Positions 7,418 through 10,031 of a stretch of DNA of 10,031 nucleotides are shown here, in pieces; position 1 is the first letter of the stretch, and each line of letters begins with the position of its first letter. Source of the stretch: Daldinia sp. FL1419 (taxonomy: Eukaryota; Ascomycota; Sordariomycetes; Xylariales; Hypoxylaceae). The position numbers and the translations under genes are program-made. The stretch covers positions 1 through 10,031 of the forward strand of contig MU623771.1 of the NCBI GenBank assembly GCA_025201765.1. The letters are read 5' to 3'. Under the pieces are notes generated by a model. That model saw only the letters and a list, made by a program, of their open reading frames with translations, was not told the origin of the DNA and made no database searches.

Positions 7418-7431
7418 ATATTTATTTTATT
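7418..7431. repeat. Right 14-bp target-site duplication of element copy 3
   Basis: ATATTTATTTTATT is identical to 6561-6574 and follows the tail directly. Confidence 0.85.
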
Positions 7432-7712
7432 AATATTTATTAATTATAATATAAAATTTATATAAAAATTAATTTTAAAAAAAGGTATATATATATTATT
7501 TTATTTTTAATAATTTATATTATTTTTATATATTATTATTATAATAATTTTTTATTTAAGAAGTTTAATTGATATTAAATGTTTTACCATTTCTTGATAA
7601 TAGTTCGTTATAGATTTTTAATAATTTCCTAATATATTTAAACTTAAGTCTTAATAAATATAACCTTTTTTTCAAAAATATATTTGCCTTTATTCAAAAT
7701 TCCATAATATAT
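7432..7712. other. AT-rich spacer, no gene
   Basis: Decayed AT-rich sequence after copy 3. TAGTTCGTTATAG at 7601-7613 recurs inverted at 4083-4095, but the flanks align poorly, so no repeat is called. Nothing else is supported. Confidence 0.55.
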
Positions 7713-7716
7713 ATGA

Positions 7717-7872
7717 TTAAGGAGTGTAAAGAGGAGGATGAGGAGGTGGATGAAGAGGTGAACATGGAGGAGGGCAATTTTGACAAATATAATTCGGAGT
7801 AGGCGTGGAGCAATTTTGAATAAATATAGTTTTCCTAAAGGACCTTATTAATATATTATTATTTATATTCTT
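7717..7872 (-). pseudogene. Short proline/cysteine-rich coding-like fragment on a GC-richer island
   Basis: The - strand is open for 51 codons from 7872 to a stop at 7719-7717, with no ATG. From about residue 18 it reads IQNCSTPTPNYICQNC and then a proline-rich end, PPPCSPLHPPPHPPLYTP. The QNC triplet occurs twice because the DNA carries a 36-bp-spaced direct repeat (GCAATTTTGA at 7774 and 7810). The + strand of the island is purine-rich and holds a tiny acidic frame from ATG 7713 to stop 7802 (29 codons, many Glu). Either frame may be only a by-product of a purine-rich minisatellite. The - reading could be the last exon or tail of a decayed secreted or wall-type protein; this is speculation. 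Confidence 0.2.
7724..7816 (+). repeat. Purine-rich minisatellite-like tract
   Basis: GAGGAGGATGAGGAGGTGG-type strings made almost only of G, A and T run from about 7724 to 7775, followed by the imperfect direct repeat at 7774 and 7810. The closely spaced GG pairs could support a weak two-layer G-quadruplex. The tract is conspicuous because G is scarce in the surrounding DNA. Confidence 0.5.
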
Positions 7873-8876
7873 TTATTTAATTATGGGTTTTTTTATTTAA
7901 TATAAAACTTTTGGAAATGTTTATATTAGGTAAATTATCATATTATTTTATATATAAATAATTAAATTTATTTAAAAAACTAATAAGTTATTAATAAAAT
8001 TTTATTAAAATTGAATAATATTTTTTTATAATTTATATTAATTAAGTAAATTTTTAGGGTTAAATTTTATTTAAAATAAGTTTATATTAAAATGTATTTA
8101 AAATATTTAAAAATTATATATTATATTATTTTTCTTTTATTATATTTATATTTAAAAATACTTATTTTAACACATTTTTTATTAAAAAAAATTTTTTATT
8201 TTATTTTTTTAATATATATTTATAATAACATTAATGTTTTATATTTTTGTAAATTAAAATATTAATTATTAATTTTTATATTAAGGGGTAATAATCAAAT
8301 TGTTGGTGTAATGGTATTCTTTTTATATTATTCCTATCTTTCTATTTAATGGTTTAAGAAGGTTTTTTTAAAATATTAGTATTTTTTCCATTTAATATTT
8401 TAATTAATTTTAATTTTTGTAATATATATATTTGATATTTAAATAATAATAGAAAAACTTTATTATTTTTTAGGTTTTTAAAATTCTATTTACTTTTAAA
8501 ATTTTTATTTTATTTTTTAAATTTTAAAATTAAAGTTTTTATTATTTATATAAAATTTAATTATTATTATTATTATATTTAAATAAAGATATATTAAGGA
8601 GTAATTTAACTTTATTTTTAATTATAATATTTTTATTATTTTATATATATTGTTAATTTCTTATAAGTAGGTTAATTAAATGGTACTTAATTTTTTAATA
8701 ATGCCTTTTATTTTATATTTTTGGTTTAAAATATACTATATTATTATTTTATAAGTTATTATATTTTATATTATTTTTATATAAACTTTTTTATTTAAGT
8801 TACATTATAACCTCATATTAATATTATTAATTTGGAAAAGGTGTATTATTATTTCTCTATTTTTATTTTAATTATT

Positions 8877-8899
8877 TTTAGGTATTTAGTCTACCTAAA
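8877..8899. other. Perfect 8-bp hairpin
   Basis: TTTAGGTA (8877-8884) and TACCTAAA (8892-8899) are exact reverse complements around the 7-base loop TTTAGTC. The arms keep two G and two C in a G/C-poor region. No terminator or RNA gene context is visible, so no function is assigned. Confidence 0.5.
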
Positions 8900-9050
8900 T
8901 TTCTTATCTAATTATACTTTAAAAAACTTAATATTTTTCTTAAATTTAATAATTATGTTATTTAATTTAATTTTTATGGTTAATATTTAATAAGTCTTTA
9001 TAAAATATATAAATTTATTTTGTTATATTATAAAGGTTATGTTATATTTC

Positions 9051-9069
9051 TGTGCCCAATCCAGGCACA
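9051..9069. other. GC-rich 6-bp hairpin in a small preserved island
   Basis: TGTGCC (9051-9056) and GGCACA (9064-9069) pair perfectly around CAATCCA. The surrounding 30 bases (9050-9079) keep far more C and G than the flanks. The island is too short to assign; it may be a preserved patch of an otherwise mutated element. Confidence 0.5.
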
Positions 9070-10031
9070 TTCTGTACACTTATTTTAATTTAGTATAATT
9101 TTTAGTTATAGAATATCTTGCTATTAATATATTCATATTATTTGTAAAATCAATAATTAGGATACTTTTTTAATCCAATTTTTTATATAAAGTGATTATA
9201 TAAATAATAAATAAAATAAATAATAATAAAATATTTATAATAAAAGAATAAGTTTTATTTTTTTTTTATTAAAAATTAATTATATCTTTTATTTCTTTAT
9301 TAAATTAATAATCCAATTTATTATTTATATTAAATACCATTTTTAATATAATATATATATAAATTTTTATAATATAATATTATTAAAAATATTTAAAATA
9401 TTTAATTATAAAAATGATATTAGAATATTAATATATTATATAATATATATAGTTTTTATTATTATTTTAATGGTTATTTTTATGAATTTAATTAATTTAT
9501 TTTTTATTTAATTTTTTAAAAATACTTGGTGTTGTTTTGTTATTATTGTAATATAATTTACCATTATTTCTTTAATTATTTTTTTTATAATTTTTAAAAA
9601 GGATATTAATTTATAAATATTTAAAAAATTCTTTTTTTTTTAGATTTTTTAGATTTCAATAAAATTATTATTATAATTTTATCAAATATTTTTAAATAAT
9701 ATTTAAATATAAAATTTTATATTATAATTATAATAAATATTTTAAATAAATATTTTTTATATATTTTGAAAAATTTTATTAATAATAATTTTTTATTAAT
9801 AATTTTTTATAATTTAATTATTTTTAAAATTATTTTCATCTTTTTTTAATATTATTTTTTTAAATATATTAAATTTATTTTTTTAAAAATTTTTTAATTA
9901 TATAATAAAATTAAAAATATTAAATAAATTAATTATAAGATTTAAAAGTCATTTTTCTAATATTATATTTTTTTTTCTTTTTTATTTATAATTTATAATT
10001 TTTTATTAAATTAATAATATAATATTAATAG

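Larger units (their letters stand above)
7873..10031. other. Extremely AT-rich DNA without genes
   Basis: No open frame of note and no RNA gene. On the + strand C is often nearly absent while some G remains: 8041-8100 has 6 G and 0 C, and 9421-9480 has 4 G and 0 C. The pattern is not uniform (8761-8820 has 6 C and 1 G). From about 9180 to the end the sequence is almost only A and T. The block is best explained as old, mutated mobile DNA, by analogy with the elements at 4697-7417. Confidence 0.6.

Noticed and set aside
4083..7613. TAGTTCGTTATAG at 7601-7613 and inverted at 4083-4095 as a repeat pair
   Set aside because: The flanks align poorly on both sides; a 13-base match between two AT-rich regions is not enough.
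1..10031. Mitochondrial or plastid origin suggested by extreme AT content
   Set aside because: No rRNA, tRNA or respiratory gene is visible, and the repeats are retroposons with target-site duplications and transition-only divergence.
1..10031. CRISPR array, phage, plasmid or bacterial operon
   Set aside because: No regularly spaced short repeats with unique spacers, no ribosome-binding-site and ORF organisation, and no long coding frames.

Overview
This window is very AT-rich eukaryotic DNA with no intact protein-coding gene on either strand. The best reading is a transposon-filled AT isochore of a filamentous fungus, probably an ascomycete, heavily mutated by repeat-induced point mutation (RIP) or a similar cytosine-deamination process. 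The direct evidence is a repeat present three times. Its copies differ almost entirely by C/T and G/A transitions, and different copies keep G+C at different sites. The genus cannot be told from the sequence. An organellar origin is unlikely: no rRNA, tRNA or organellar gene is visible, and the repeats look like nuclear retroposons.

Layout. 1-94 is a pure trinucleotide microsatellite. 95-260 is plain AT-rich sequence. 261-880 holds four degenerate tandem units of about 140-185 bp, with a stray fifth piece near 1060-1115. 1116-3050 holds no gene and is strongly depleted of G on the + strand. 3061-3134 is a pyrimidine tract. 3200-3801 (- strand) holds short, stop-interrupted coding-like pieces, one faintly recalling MULE-type transposases. 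4032-4300 holds an A25 tract followed by a small GC-richer island with a hairpin.

4682-7431 is the most informative part. It contains three copies of one non-autonomous retroposon, called here the '840-bp element'. Copy 1 (4697-5324, - strand) lacks its 5' part and is bounded by a perfect 15-bp direct repeat. Copy 2 (5443-6283, - strand) and copy 3 (6575-7417, + strand) are both full length at about 841-843 bp. Copy 3 is bounded by a perfect 14-bp direct repeat and copy 2 by a 9-bp one. The sense strand has a GC-rich head, an AT-rich body, a stem-loop near the 3' end and an AAAT-type tail. Tail, 5' truncation and target-site duplications together indicate target-primed reverse transcription, as in LINEs and SINEs. 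I do not recognise the family. Its head shares a short string with the 5' (Alu) domain of mammalian 7SL RNA, which is suggestive only.

7432-10031 is AT-rich with no gene call. It holds a small GC-richer island (7713-7830) whose - strand reads as a proline/cysteine-rich tail with an internal repeat, and two GC-containing hairpins (8877-8899 and 9051-9069). Residual C greatly exceeds G on the + strand in much of the left half, while G often exceeds C in the right half, so the mutation history looks strand-biased by block.

No genes here work together. The window records repeated retroposon insertion followed by mutational silencing.
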